From Diadema setosum (lineage: Eukaryota; Echinodermata; Echinoidea; Diadematoida; Diadematidae): a DNA stretch of 64,000 nucleotides. Position numbers and translations under genes: made by a program. A model generated the notes under the pieces. It searched no databases. It was given only the letters and a program-made list of their open reading frames with translations, and had not been told where the DNA came from. Where the stretch lies: assembly GCF_964275005.1 (NCBI RefSeq), contig NC_092686.1, positions 40,139,511-40,203,510 of the forward strand, in the 5' to 3' direction. Shown here piece after piece: positions 1-9,777 of this stretch; position 1 is the first letter of the stretch, and the number at the start of each line of letters is the position of its first letter.

Positions 1-420
1 CATTATCATTATCATTGATTACTTGGCAAATGAAAAATGAAGCTTAATCATATTACATAGTATCAAATGTAAATTGGAAAAAATAAAAATCGTCAATCAC
101 TTGCAATGGCAATAATGGAGCTTCAGTAGCTATGTAAGATATATGTGAACTGAATAACAATCACAATCAGTTACCTGGCCATAGCGGAGCTTGACCACCT
201 ATGTTGCATAACATGTTCCTGAATAACAATCACATACATGACCTGGCAATAATGAAGCTTAACCAATCAATCATGCTGATGAGCAATAAATACAACTACA
301 ACACTATTAAGAGTGAGCTAACACAATAACAGTTCTTACTATTAAGAGCTAGGAGCTAACACAATAACACTTACTATTAAGAGAGGGCTAACACTCATGT
401 CTCTGGGAAACTCTAATAAC
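1..420. repeat. Imperfect tandem repeats at the end of the recombinase element
   Basis: Four diverged units of roughly 75 bp share a core resembling CTGGCAATAATGGAGCTT, near 22, 100, 170 and 240. From about 300 to 400 three units of about 38 bp share ACTATTAAGAG followed by GCTAACACAATAAC. They lie beyond the hydrolase frame, in the 3' part of the element. Terminal repeats are usual in tyrosine-recombinase retroelements, but I cannot match these to a particular arrangement. Confidence 0.55.
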
Positions 421-607
421 AAGGCTCTCACCCGTGTATGTACCATTCTTTATCAAAACACATACGTTGCGGGGGGATCATGGGACCTGACAGATGAGAT
501 CCAAATGCACCTGCACGCGTGTCTAGAACTATAGGATACCATAAAATAAACACTGTCAATATTAACATACAAACTATAATAGCCATACTATCACCCCCAT
601 ACAAAAT

Positions 608-1180
608 CTAGACAATATTTGCCAAACCCGAAGAAAGACTGCGCAGGAATAGTTCATTACCGTCTGGAGATAAGTGAATTCCGTCCCTGCGAAAGAGCGC
701 TGCGTGCTCATGCCTGATTTCCGGGTGCTCCACGAAATAGCCTCCCATTCTGCGGCATATGGACCTGGCACACTTGTTCAATGCGAGGCGTGTACGGTCA
801 ATCCTTGGCTGGTCGTCATCGCTGTATGGGTAATATTCCCTGCGAGGTAAGATGTTGGACCAGATGAGTCGTGCATTGGGAAGGAGATCATGCAGCCCAC
901 TAAGCGTCGAATTCAGGAGCAACATCAATTCACGCTTCCTGCCTCGACCCACATCATTTGTCCCCACGTGCACTAGAATGTGGGACAGGCACAACTCTGG
1001 GAGAGGGGAGAGGACTTGCCGGACGTGATCGACGAGCTGACCCAAGCGGAGCCCCCTGCGGCCTCTCCAGGTGACGGACGCTGATAGCCCCAAGTCTAGC
1101 TCCCCGGAACACCTTGCATGGACGGCTACCCAGTGAATCAAGGAATCCCCCACCAGCAGGATCTTGCGTGGCTGGCAACC
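608..1180 (-). CDS. SGNH-hydrolase domain of the recombinase element
   Basis: The frame has the SGNH/GDSL esterase blocks in order: VGDSL near the start (catalytic Ser), a conserved Gly region, VGTND in the middle (block III) and DGIHLSPDGN near the end (block V Asp and His). At about 180 residues it has the size of a single SGNH domain, so the fold looks complete. There is no ATG near the start; the frame runs upstream through PRKILLVGDS to a pyrimidine-rich stretch ending in CAG near 1180. That looks like a splice acceptor, so the domain may be a downstream exon of a longer product. Hydrolases of this type occur in some Ngaro-type elements, where their role in the life cycle is unknown. Confidence 0.7.
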   Translation of the reverse strand, partial: GCQPRKILLVGDSLIHWVAVHARCSGELDLGLSASVTWRGRRGLRLGQLVDHVRQVLSPLPELCLSHILVHVGTNDVGRGRKRELMLLLNSTLSGLHDLLPNARLIWSNILPRREYYPYSDDDQPRIDRTRLALNKCARSICRRMGGYFVEHPEIRHEHAALFRRDGIHLSPDGNELFLRSLSSGLANIV

Positions 1181-1573
1181 TGCAACTGAAAACGAAGAGA
1201 TCTTCCGGCAGCCTATTGTTCACAGCTAAAAATTACTCGTAGGGACCTCTTATTCATGTTAAATAGTCCAATAAAGCCCATTAACAGGTATATGAATACA
1301 ATGTACTTAATAATACTTTACTATTGCATGAAAGGCAATTAAAAGCCCCCAATAATCAGTATGACTCAATGAGACCTGCCCCCATTGATGGATCACCGAA
1401 ATTGGGATATACAATAAGAAATTACGTTCGGGATTCCTTATAGTATATAATTACATATATTATTGAAGACAATTACTGCTCATCAAGCTTATACACAGTA
1501 ATCACTGAAATGTGTCGAACAATACAGCAAACTGTTAACAATGTAAATGGGCATATATGAATAAAATGACAAT

Positions 1574-2464
1574 TCACACCATAGGTAACATATTCGTATG
1601 TACATATCGCTTATGCACATCAGACGACCAACGACCCATTTTCTTAATTTCCTCAGCAGTGCAACCAGCCATTGCTGCAGATGTAGCAGCCCCTATCCGG
1701 AACGAGTGAGAGGCGAAACGTGATGCTGGAAGATCCAAAAAGGACAAACACTTCCTCAAATTAGCAGTGAACTCCCGCCTGGTCACACTATTTCCGTCAA
1801 AACGACAGAAAAAGGCGCTGCCGAGCTTCGGCCTGACAGCAAGATACGCGAGAACAGCATGAACGGGACATAATAGACTGCTGACAGCTTCAGGAATCAG
1901 AATATAACAACCCTGACCCTGTTGGTCAGTTTTTGAAGCGCGAATGTGCAGCCGAATGTGCCGCCTGGGAGCCATACCATCCACCGTCACGTCTCGCGCT
2001 TCCAGACTGATGCTGGACGCTGCCTGGGAATAAGCTGTAAACTCGCCGATCCGCAAGAACCCGAAAAAGGCCACCAAGAAACAAGCCTTAAATAGAATGG
2101 CATCATAAGAGTTACAAACTATAGAGAGAACCGACAACAGCTTTGTGAGAATGGACATAGTAATCGGACAACGCGTATCAGCCCGAGAATGCCTACGGCG
2201 ACAACCAACCAACAAGCGACTTATGACAAAATGTTTAGTAGCATCAAACATCCCTTCTGTCCTCAAACGAGATGATACACCGGCTACATAAGTAATGATA
2301 GTAGAAGCCGCATATCCCTGCAGCGATAAGAAAGAAATATACAGCGCAGCCTGTTCATATGAGTAGGGTGCATTCTGACCCGGGAAATAAATGGACAGAA
2401 ACTTACGAAAGGATTCCCAAGCTTGCTGATAGTGGCGGATACACCGCATGAGTATTACGGGCAT
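1574..2464 (-). CDS. Tyrosine recombinase (DIRS/Ngaro-type phage-integrase fold)
   Basis: The 296-residue frame has a helical SAM-like N-terminal part followed by the catalytic domain. Box I reads FFGFLRIGEFTA and holds the first catalytic Arg. Box II reads ASHSFRIGAATSAA and holds the His-x-x-Arg pair. The Tyr nucleophile lies in HKRYVH close to the C-terminus, after GRWSSD. These are the hallmarks of enzymes that join DNA through a phosphotyrosine intermediate. Relatives in animals are carried by DIRS and Ngaro retroelements and by Cryptons. It shares orientation with the hydrolase frame 420 bp downstream. Treated as a fossil: broken, about one break. Confidence 0.8.
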   Translation of the reverse strand: MPVILMRCIRHYQQAWESFRKFLSIYFPGQNAPYSYEQAALYISFLSLQGYAASTIITYVAGVSSRLRTEGMFDATKHFVISRLLVGCRRRHSRADTRCPITMSILTKLLSVLSIVCNSYDAILFKACFLVAFFGFLRIGEFTAYSQAASSISLEARDVTVDGMAPRRHIRLHIRASKTDQQGQGCYILIPEAVSSLLCPVHAVLAYLAVRPKLGSAFFCRFDGNSVTRREFTANLRKCLSFLDLPASRFASHSFRIGAATSAAMAGCTAEEIKKMGRWSSDVHKRYVHTNMLPMV

Positions 2465-2828
2465 GAGAAGCGATTAACAAGTCAGACCACTCTCGGTGAA
2501 GATCGTCCACAGATGGTGTGGAAGTGGAGCTGCCATCCGGTCTGCGTCCGGAGCAAGTTGACGAAAGCGGGCATTCCAAGATGCCGGGGGTAGCCACGAC
2601 CGACGGCCCAGGTTCCTCCGTTGCTGCACTGGTAGACAGTCCGGGGATGGGCAGAACCGACGGCCCAGGCGCGCCAGCTGATGCATCGCTGGACGTTCCG
2701 GGAATGGGCAGAACCGACGGCCGAGACGGTCCAGGTGCTGCATCACTTGACAATCCGGGAGTGGGTGCCACCCCTCTTCGAGACCTACGAGGCGTAGCCC
2801 CCTTCGTCTTTTGCCTTGCCTTCGGCAT
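2403..2828 (-). CDS. Proline-rich repeat N-terminal region of the recombinase element
   Basis: This frame starts with a basic stretch (MPKARQKTKG) and continues into three or four copies of a roughly 23-residue repeat with the core GPSVLPIPG; the same periodicity of about 66-69 bp shows in the DNA. The end of the frame (WSDLLIASHARNTH) resembles the start of an integrase SAM-like domain, which fits its position just upstream of the recombinase. It is most likely part of the same element rather than an independent gene. Low-complexity linkers of this kind commonly precede animal tyrosine recombinases. Confidence 0.5.
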   Translation of the reverse strand: MPKARQKTKGATPRRSRRGVAPTPGLSSDAAPGPSRPSVLPIPGTSSDASAGAPGPSVLPIPGLSTSAATEEPGPSVVATPGILECPLSSTCSGRRPDGSSTSTPSVDDLHREWSDLLIASHARNTHAVYPPLSASLGILS

Positions 2829-3071
2829 AGTCGACGCTCAGTATCACAGTAAACACGTATAGTCGGAAATTCAACGTAATTAAAGTGTTAATGCCTAACG
2901 ATTTAATAAAATTGCGAGAGCTAATAGCGAACACAACCATCCACCATCAAATCGGCAGGCAAAATGTGCATGTGAACGTCAACCGTGGGAATTTGCCTAT
3001 TCTTCGCTAATCTGCATTGCTAAGTATAGGCTACAAATAAATATGCGCGCTCTTTCACACCGCGCTATTAA

Positions 3072-5055
3072 AGCCGGTCTGCACTGGCCATTATTTTGAT
3101 GCCAGAACTTTTTGTAAAGAGCGCCATCTATCAAAACTTCCGGTGGCCGGGTTAACTCTAGTCAGAACTCTAGTTCTGTGGTTACATCGTTTGTGGCTGA
3201 TCGCCGCCTGCATGCCGGTCAGCGCACGATCTCACAGCAGCTGTGCGCAGAGCCGAGAGAACACACACAAGCAGTGCATAATAATTATGGTGGGGTACCG
3301 AGAGCCCAGCCCGGCCCGCCCGGCGCGGCCCGCCCGGCGCGGCCTCGATCTTTCGGCCGATCGCTAGGGAACGGGTTACTTGCCGCGAGAGAGATCCGCG
3401 ACAATCCACTCACTCAGCCAAATGACCTACTCGCTATACACAATACCAGCGCAGCGAGCAGAAAAACATCGCTGGGCGGTGAATTACTGTAATGTGGCCG
3501 TCGGTTTCTTCGTCGGGCCAGCTGATTTAGATATCTACATGATGTGCAGTAAAATATTCCTTCAAATTTCATGCTCTTTATTGAGTTTTCATGAAGTCCA
3601 ACACAATGAGTGATGAGGGAAAGCTCCAGATGCATTTACGAATATCTCTCACACATAAATCTTTGCTACTACTAACAGTTAGACGGTAAGAGTTATATAG
3701 ATCTAAACGTTAGTACAGTGTAGTAATAGTACAAATTGTACTACTAGTAAACTACTAGGCCTAGTAGTACCAGAACAAATGTACATGCGGTTCCTATCTA
3801 CGTGCTGTCCCCCTGCCCTGAATATTATTATCACACATGTGAGAAATGACACCAAGCTAACATCTCGAGATTGCAATTGGAAAACAGATAACATATCTTG
3901 AATTGATCATGATTTCCCTTCCTAGAAATTTCATTCGACAATTTGTTGAGGCTGGGTTAGTGAGGAACAATAACCTTAAAAATACTTGTAAACGCTAAAA
4001 TGAAAACGTTCATACTGATTGATAAGATAGTGATACTGATATGGCCCGTTATGGGTCTACACCGTACACGTTCACTAATTCAAATTGACTTAATCAGGCC
4101 TAGGTCTAGGTCTAGTCATCAAGTCATCATAGACACTTCTTGTCGTAAGTTGGACGTCAGTATTTATTGTAATAATCACTGAAAAAACGTGAAAAAACGT
4201 GAATTTTGTCATCGTTCATCGCGATGTTATGATGATCATCAACGGCAACGCAGCGGTAATTCGAGTAACGGTAACGTTAGTCGTTACATGGATTTGGAAG
4301 GTTATAAATTCAGCGTTCAGTGAATGTCATTTGCAACTGAATAAAAAGTAGGTACAATTGTATATCATCCAAGTTGAGTTTCACCCACCATGGCTTATCA
4401 GAGGCTTCTGACTCAGTCTGAGTGCAAGTGGAACTTTCACGACGGGCTGATCCCGCAATCCTGGCACACAGCTTCATAGGCTCGACACCAGTGCTGATGC
4501 CCAGTGGTGGACATCCAGCAGCTAGCAGATGACCAGCAAAGTCATCCTGTGTTGAATGGCTTGATAGGCTGTCAAGGGCAACGTTTATCTTGTTCATTTC
4601 TTGCCGATAAACAGCTCGCATCTCCTCCCACTGGATCCAGCATTTACCAAGTCGTATCCGCGACATAATCGCAGATTGAAGTTCGACACAACGATCAGAA
4701 TAAACGATCTGAGTGTCGAAGACAGTGTTTGAAAGCACCGAACATACATGCAGATCGCGCATCGCGAAGTGATACGTGACAACTTAAACGGTATTGATAT
4801 CTAGATTTCTGCGGTACGTGAATGTATGCACTGGACTGCGCAAGATAATGCGGGAGCGAAGCGAGCCGCTGCGCTGCTAGGCCATCCCCTACGGGAACCT
4901 CTGTGTGTTAAGTCTATGGGAATATCAGAATTCAGTATGGAACGGGTTAATTTTGATGCACGCCGCTCGGCATTATGGGAGACATGCTGGGCACCACAGA
5001 GAGAAATGAGCCTTATGATGGCGCTAGACATGTTTCTTACCAATGCAGACCCACT
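3072..5055. mobile_element. TTAA-flanked DNA element, twin copy A (piggyBac/Kolobok-like, non-autonomous)
   Basis: A 1,984-bp unit is flanked by TTAA at 3068-3071 and 5056-5059. Its ends form imperfect inverted repeats: AGCCGGTCTGCACTGG on the left, AGTGGGTCTGCATTGG when the right end is read inward. Both ends also have a subterminal GCGCCATC. A TTAA target duplication is typical of piggyBac and Kolobok transposons. No transposase is recognisable, so it should depend on an enzyme encoded elsewhere. An indel-free, apparently identical copy lies at 29771-31754 in the same orientation, which implies very recent movement. Notable contents are a CpG-rich patch (3300-3400) and a 150-codon minus-strand frame (4310-4762). 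Confidence 0.85.
4310..4762 (-). CDS. Unrecognised 150-residue frame inside twin element A
   Basis: This is the longest open frame in the 2-kb TTAA element and it is present unchanged in copy B at 31009-31461. It starts MRDLHVCSVLSN and has a possibly helical middle (WEEMRAVYRQEMNKINVALD). There are no zinc-finger, DDE or other transposase motifs that I recognise. It could be a transposon accessory protein, a captured host exon or chance. Because the copies are so young, their identity says nothing about selection. Confidence 0.25.
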   Translation of the reverse strand: MRDLHVCSVLSNTVFDTQIVYSDRCVELQSAIMSRIRLGKCWIQWEEMRAVYRQEMNKINVALDSLSSHSTQDDFAGHLLAAGCPPLGISTGVEPMKLCARIAGSARRESSTCTQTESEASDKPWWVKLNLDDIQLYLLFIQLQMTFTER

Positions 5056-5273
5056 TTAAACTAACACTAAAACGGGGGAAAAGCGGGAGAAGGAAAAGTA
5101 AAAGCGGACTAAAATGAGAAAAGGCAGTGAAATAAAGAAACCAGCTGATGGACGATGTTACAACGAGTTTTGGTGAACATCAACTAATTGGATGGGGACA
5201 TAAATAGATGTCTGATAGATATGGTGGAAATGCAGAGACAGTGATGGCAATATGTTATTGAATATGACGCGTG

Positions 5274-5310
5274 AGCGCGCGCACACACACACACACACAC
5301 AAACGCAAAG
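5274..5310. repeat. GC/CA dinucleotide microsatellite
   Basis: A short alternating purine-pyrimidine tract of GCGCGC passes into (AC)n. It lies just beyond the TTAA element and has no coding content. Confidence 0.8.
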
Positions 5311-5579
5311 TAACTGATATCAAAGTTGTATTGAGAAGAAATAAGCAACACTGGAGTGAAATTTCCAATATTCTGGGTGAGGTTGCCCGATAAGGTTGTG
5401 AGAAGTATACCGTACATCAACCTCCTCCTACGGCAGCTCTACGCATGTGTTTAGGCCCTACATGTGTGTGTGGCTTTGATATTCATAACTTTGAACAATG
5501 TTCTTTAGAGGTTTAGCCAGTATAAACAATACTGCAACTATGCATTAACATTTCTTTAATATGGTATATAACTTTTTAA

Positions 5580-6149
5580 AGGACAAGTTCACCTTCATAA
5601 ACATAAGGATTGAGAGAATGTAGCAATATTAGTAGAACACATCATTGAAAGTTTGAGGAAAATCAGACAATCCGTTCAAAAGTTATGATTTTTTGAAGTT
5701 TTTGTGCAGTACCCGCTGGATGAGAAGACTACTGCAGTGTATGAATAACTTAGATGTCACATGCGTACAATAATATAAGGAAAATATAAAGAGAATTTCA
5801 CAAAATTCCATCTTTTGAAAAAAAGTACACATTCCCCTGACTCGTTACCGATACATGTTATGGGTAATATTATTCCCCCTGCCCTTAGAAAGAGGCAAGT
5901 CAATTGCTCTTTTATTATGCGAAAAAAGTGAAAATATGTTGAATTTTCTTTTATATTTTCTTTATACTGTTGTACGCATATGACTCACAAGCTGTAGTAG
6001 TCTCCTCATCCAGCGGTTCCAACACAAAAATTTAAAAAATTCATAACTTTTGCATCGATTGTCCAATTTTCCTCAAACTTTCACTGATGTGTTCTACTAA
6101 TATTGTTGCATTTTCTCAATCCTTATGTTTATGAAGGTGAACTTGTCCT
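5580..6149. mobile_element. Inverted-repeat MITE of a TTAA family, copy 1
   Basis: The 570-bp unit begins AGGACAAGTTCACC and ends with its complement. The arms match imperfectly over roughly 160 bp, including the core GTAGAACACATCA. The flanks are TTAA on the left (5576-5579) and TTAT on the right, as expected for a slightly decayed TTAA duplication. The same family with younger ends lies at 20630-21191. No coding capacity is present. Confidence 0.8.
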
Positions 6150-6153
6150 TTAT

Positions 6154-9100
6154 TGGTATATATCAAACTACGATGTTGAAAATTTTCCAGCGTTTTGGAA
6201 ACCTTTCAAGTATCTCGCCAAAATAAGTATGGTGAAATACTTTGCACAACCTTAATAATGATGAAAGACGGGTTCAATATGAAACACGTACTTAAACCAC
6301 ACACTTTGCGTATTATTGTAGTCCTCTTGAGAGAGACTTCCCCTACGCCTTTGCAAAGGTTCCCTGATGGGTAGAGAGTGGGCGCCATTTTGAAGTTGAA
6401 CAGCTTTAGATAACGATATAGGTTGTCTCTCTTGCCTCCTTGGAATGCGATTGATTGCGCTCTATACTGTATGGATGCCTGAGTACGTACGGCTTCGGGA
6501 CCTTTGTTGGTTCTGCAATGTAATTACCAGCATTGTTTGATCATGTGGTTATTACGTATTGATGATGAAAGCATGCGTTCGAACAAACCGTTACTGACAT
6601 TGATATATGTAATCATTCATTCGTAATCAAAATGGTATAGCCAGGTTATCACAACGAAGTGTTTTACTGGTATATCACAATCACAATCTATAACCTGTAA
6701 AGCGATCATATTGTGTATTTTTCTTTAAATTTGGATTAGTGAAATAGTCAAGCATCGCAACATTTTCAAGTATGAGTTTGTGTTTGTGTGTATTATAGGA
6801 TGATGTTTTTGTTCACATCCCTCTTCCAAAATGCCAAGCTTGCCCAGGATGATTAGTGAATCAAACCTGTATACGTGTTTTATTTTTATGGTTTATGCAT
6901 ACAGTGTTGTTATCAAACTTTGAACTGTATAACAGTCACTGTATAAGAACACATCCGTGTTTGTTGTTGTTTCTTACAGTCATATAAATGTAGAATGTAG
7001 TTATCATCAGTCACCTTTCAAATGAGTTTGAATAGATTGCGATTAGCCATATATTCACGTGTTATTATGTAGATCGGACTAAGCGTGTGGGGTCAGTCCT
7101 ACCCACAACAAGAACTTTTCTTTCCTCCTTAATTTTCATTTTGTGCAAGACTAATTAATTTATTTATAGTCTTCAAGGTTTACCTGCTTGAAAATGCCAC
7201 AAATTCATATGAACTTATGTGCTTGAAACTTATATGTCTGTGGCTAATGTACCGTGAAACAAATACGTAGAAAAGAAGAGGTAAGACAAATAATGACAGC
7301 CGTGTTTTAACTACAGAATATGTTCCGACCAATTGTGCTTTGTTCCTCAAAGAAGCTTTGTGGTCTTTACAATTTTACATAGATGAATTTCCGTCTTCCG
7401 TCTTTCCGTGTCTTGTGTTTGTAGAGTTAAACATTTGACGTCCAACAGTTTTCACTGATTGTATAAAATGTTGTTTGATAATGTACATACCGAGGTTGAA
7501 AGAAAAATGGAGGTTGGCACTGATAACACGTGACTCTTCCTTGCTCCTTTTCACTATATGTTGATATCGGAGTTCATTTTGTATCTCTCTCTTTCTTCAC
7601 CCCTCTGTTTATGCATGCCTACCCTTATACAGCCATAGTGTCAGCCATAAACATTAATCACTTAATTCTCCTCATTTCTATACGATAGGCTTTATAGCTA
7701 CCTTAATGTTAGCAGTGTATCTCAGAAAAGGAAAAAAAAACTTGATGAAATGAAACGCAGCAATCACTTTAGAAGTGGTAGAGACACCATTTCATCATTT
7801 TCTCGAAGAAACACAAAATACCTGGTAAATGGATAGCGTAAATAAAGTGTATCATGTTTTCTTTCGAAAAGATGATACTTTGTCAAGAAGATATCTCAAG
7901 TTTGGCAGAAGTAAATTGTCATTCCTCTGTAAATACAAACTTAATGAGGTCGTACAATTTGTTCGATGTAGATAAAAGTGAAATATTACTATAGACATTG
8001 TAGTGTGATGTTATGACAATGAATGTACCTGTCCCACCCTTGCGCGTCGTACAAAGCGCAGATAATAAATCCCTTGTCTTGCTCTTTTGTCGGCAGCGAT
8101 ATAAATTTTTATTGAAATTGTAAATTCGAATTTCATCGTAACACGATCGTGCAGGGAAAATGTTATATGCCTTATATAACAATCTAGCAATTGCGTATGA
8201 TACGATGTTCATGTAAATAGAAACTATTCGGAGAATAAACATTTCACATTCACTTTATATACATTACGTATATTTGGTGTGAATGATAATGAAAGAATCA
8301 ATCGTGTGTTGCTTGTTGTCCAATGTAGAGTAAGATGATTTTGAAGGATATGTTGATATGAAATTCGTGTTATTATCACTCAATTATCACTCAAGTCCGA
8401 AATCCAACAGACATCATTTGGTTGTATAATGTGTTTGATATTAGGTGTAGTGTAAGTAATGCTTATAACAGACTGTGTCTCTCCTTCCCTTTCACCATGT
8501 TCACTCTGCACAAAGCGTTTTCAGTTTTTCTCTCTCGTACTCTTTTGTATGTTTGAATTATCTGTCTCGCCTTTCCGCAAGTGCCACGTATAACAGTATG
8601 CAGGTATAGTCATTTATGACCGCCACAATGATAGGTTTGTTATCGTCACTAAATGAAGCAATGCGTATTATTACTGTATGCGATTTTACTGGATAAAATC
8701 GAGCGAGGACAGTGATTAAAGCAAATATTTTGGAGAGACTTCATTTCTTTGTTACCTCCCAAAATTTCCATAATTGTGTGTTTCTTGTCATCAAACTGAT
8801 AATTTGTATCATCTGCTAATCAGGCTTCACGCGGTTGTAACATTTTTGTTATACTATCATCAAGTACGTGTATGTATTGGCGACAATTACTTGAGCGTTC
8901 TTCGCTTCCTTCACTTTGTACGAGGCGTTGTCGATACTTTGTTATATTTGTATTTTCTTTGGTTTTATCTCCAGGCCGTTCCTCATATTGTGGTTATCAT
9001 GTGCCATGCAGAATATCATAGTTAAAAACAAAGTTATTCTCTCTCTGAAGGCTCAAGAATCAATTTTGTACATAAAGTATTATCTGCTTTGATGATGTTG

Positions 9101-9355
9101 GCTACCATAATATTTTGACATTACGTACTCTTCTAAAAATTCATCGTCTAGTGTTATTCTTCCTTTGTGTCAAATAATGAGTGAAATGTAGGCCCGTGTA
9201 AATATATATTATCGGATAGTTGAACACTGAAGTAATCGTTATGTAAATTACTGCAATGAAACGATGAATATTTGAAGAAAAAACGACAATCTTACTTTCG
9301 AGGGGAAAAAAACAATAACGTTCGAGTCTGTATAGTGGTTTTGTGCGTGGTGCTT
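6154..9355. other. Non-coding AT-rich stretch
   Basis: About 3.2 kb with no convincing gene, no long open frame and no terminal repeat that I could pair. It is T-rich on the plus strand. It could be intergenic or an old unrecognised repeat. Its composition resembles the non-coding half of the neighbouring LTR element, but I could not align the two by eye. Confidence 0.5.
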
Positions 9356-9533
9356 CGCCAGTGTGTTATACTGCCCTCTTACGGGCAGTGTTTGAGATGT
9401 ATGTTATATTGTTGTTGTACAACCTTCGCCCCTTTCGGCCGGCAGTTTGTGTTGCGTGAGCATAATAAAGTTTGCTTAAACCGTAACTATTGTGACTGGT
9501 TATCCATCCCCGAACATTGTTCTTTTAATGGCG
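9356..9533 (+). repeat. 5' LTR
   Basis: A 178-bp repeat bounded by CGCCA and TGGCG. It contains an AATAAA polyadenylation signal at 9464-9469 and a short hairpin (GCCCTCTTACGGGC) near its start. It matches the 3' LTR at all but one position. Confidence 0.85.
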
Positions 9534-9553
9534 TGGTGGCAGCTACATGGGAT
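9534..9553 (+). other. Primer-binding site, leucine-tRNA-like
   Basis: TGGTGGCAGC immediately follows the 5' LTR, then TACATGGGAT. Leucine tRNA 3' ends predict a site starting TGGTGGCAGC and ending near GGGAT, so the outer part fits well and the middle less well. Similar sites are used by several gypsy-like elements. Confidence 0.6.
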
Positions 9554-9777
9554 AAAGTACCCTGCTCTTCCCTCATTACCGATGGATTTTATGCATGATA
9601 TGGCAGCCAGTTGGTCGGCAAAAACGTGTCGTGATAGGTAGTTATGGTTTGCTCGCATCTGCTGTAGTCCCATACGTAGCCCTTGAATGGCTGTTCCCTG
9701 TCCCCTTTTGAGGCAACGACCTCGCACCCAGGCCCGAGAGAGAGGCTGCCCCTACCAGTATTGTAACCAGAAGTACA

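Larger units (their letters stand above)
1..3067 (-). mobile_element. Tyrosine-recombinase element remnant (Ngaro/DIRS-like or Crypton-like)
   Basis: The minus strand carries a proline-rich reading frame (2828-2403), a tyrosine recombinase (2464-1574) and an SGNH hydrolase (1153-608), followed by short imperfect tandem repeats (1-400). The recombinase with its SHSFRIGAAT box resembles DIRS/Ngaro-type enzymes, and some Ngaro elements are known to carry an SGNH hydrolase. No reverse transcriptase is visible here, so a Crypton-like DNA element or a partial copy is also possible. The element is broken, with roughly one break in the recombinase. Its upstream side at 3068 is bounded by the TTAA element, and its true ends are not defined. 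Confidence 0.6.

Noticed and set aside
2518-2862. Plus-strand 114-residue frame
   Set aside because: Antisense shadow of the proline-rich repeat frame of the recombinase element.
3143-3613. Several short plus- and minus-strand frames in the TTAA element
   Set aside because: They overlap a CpG-rich patch in every frame, and none has a recognisable domain or start context.
6154-9355. Second, older copy of the LTR element upstream of the young one
   Set aside because: The composition is similar, but no third LTR and no alignable internal sequence were found by eye.
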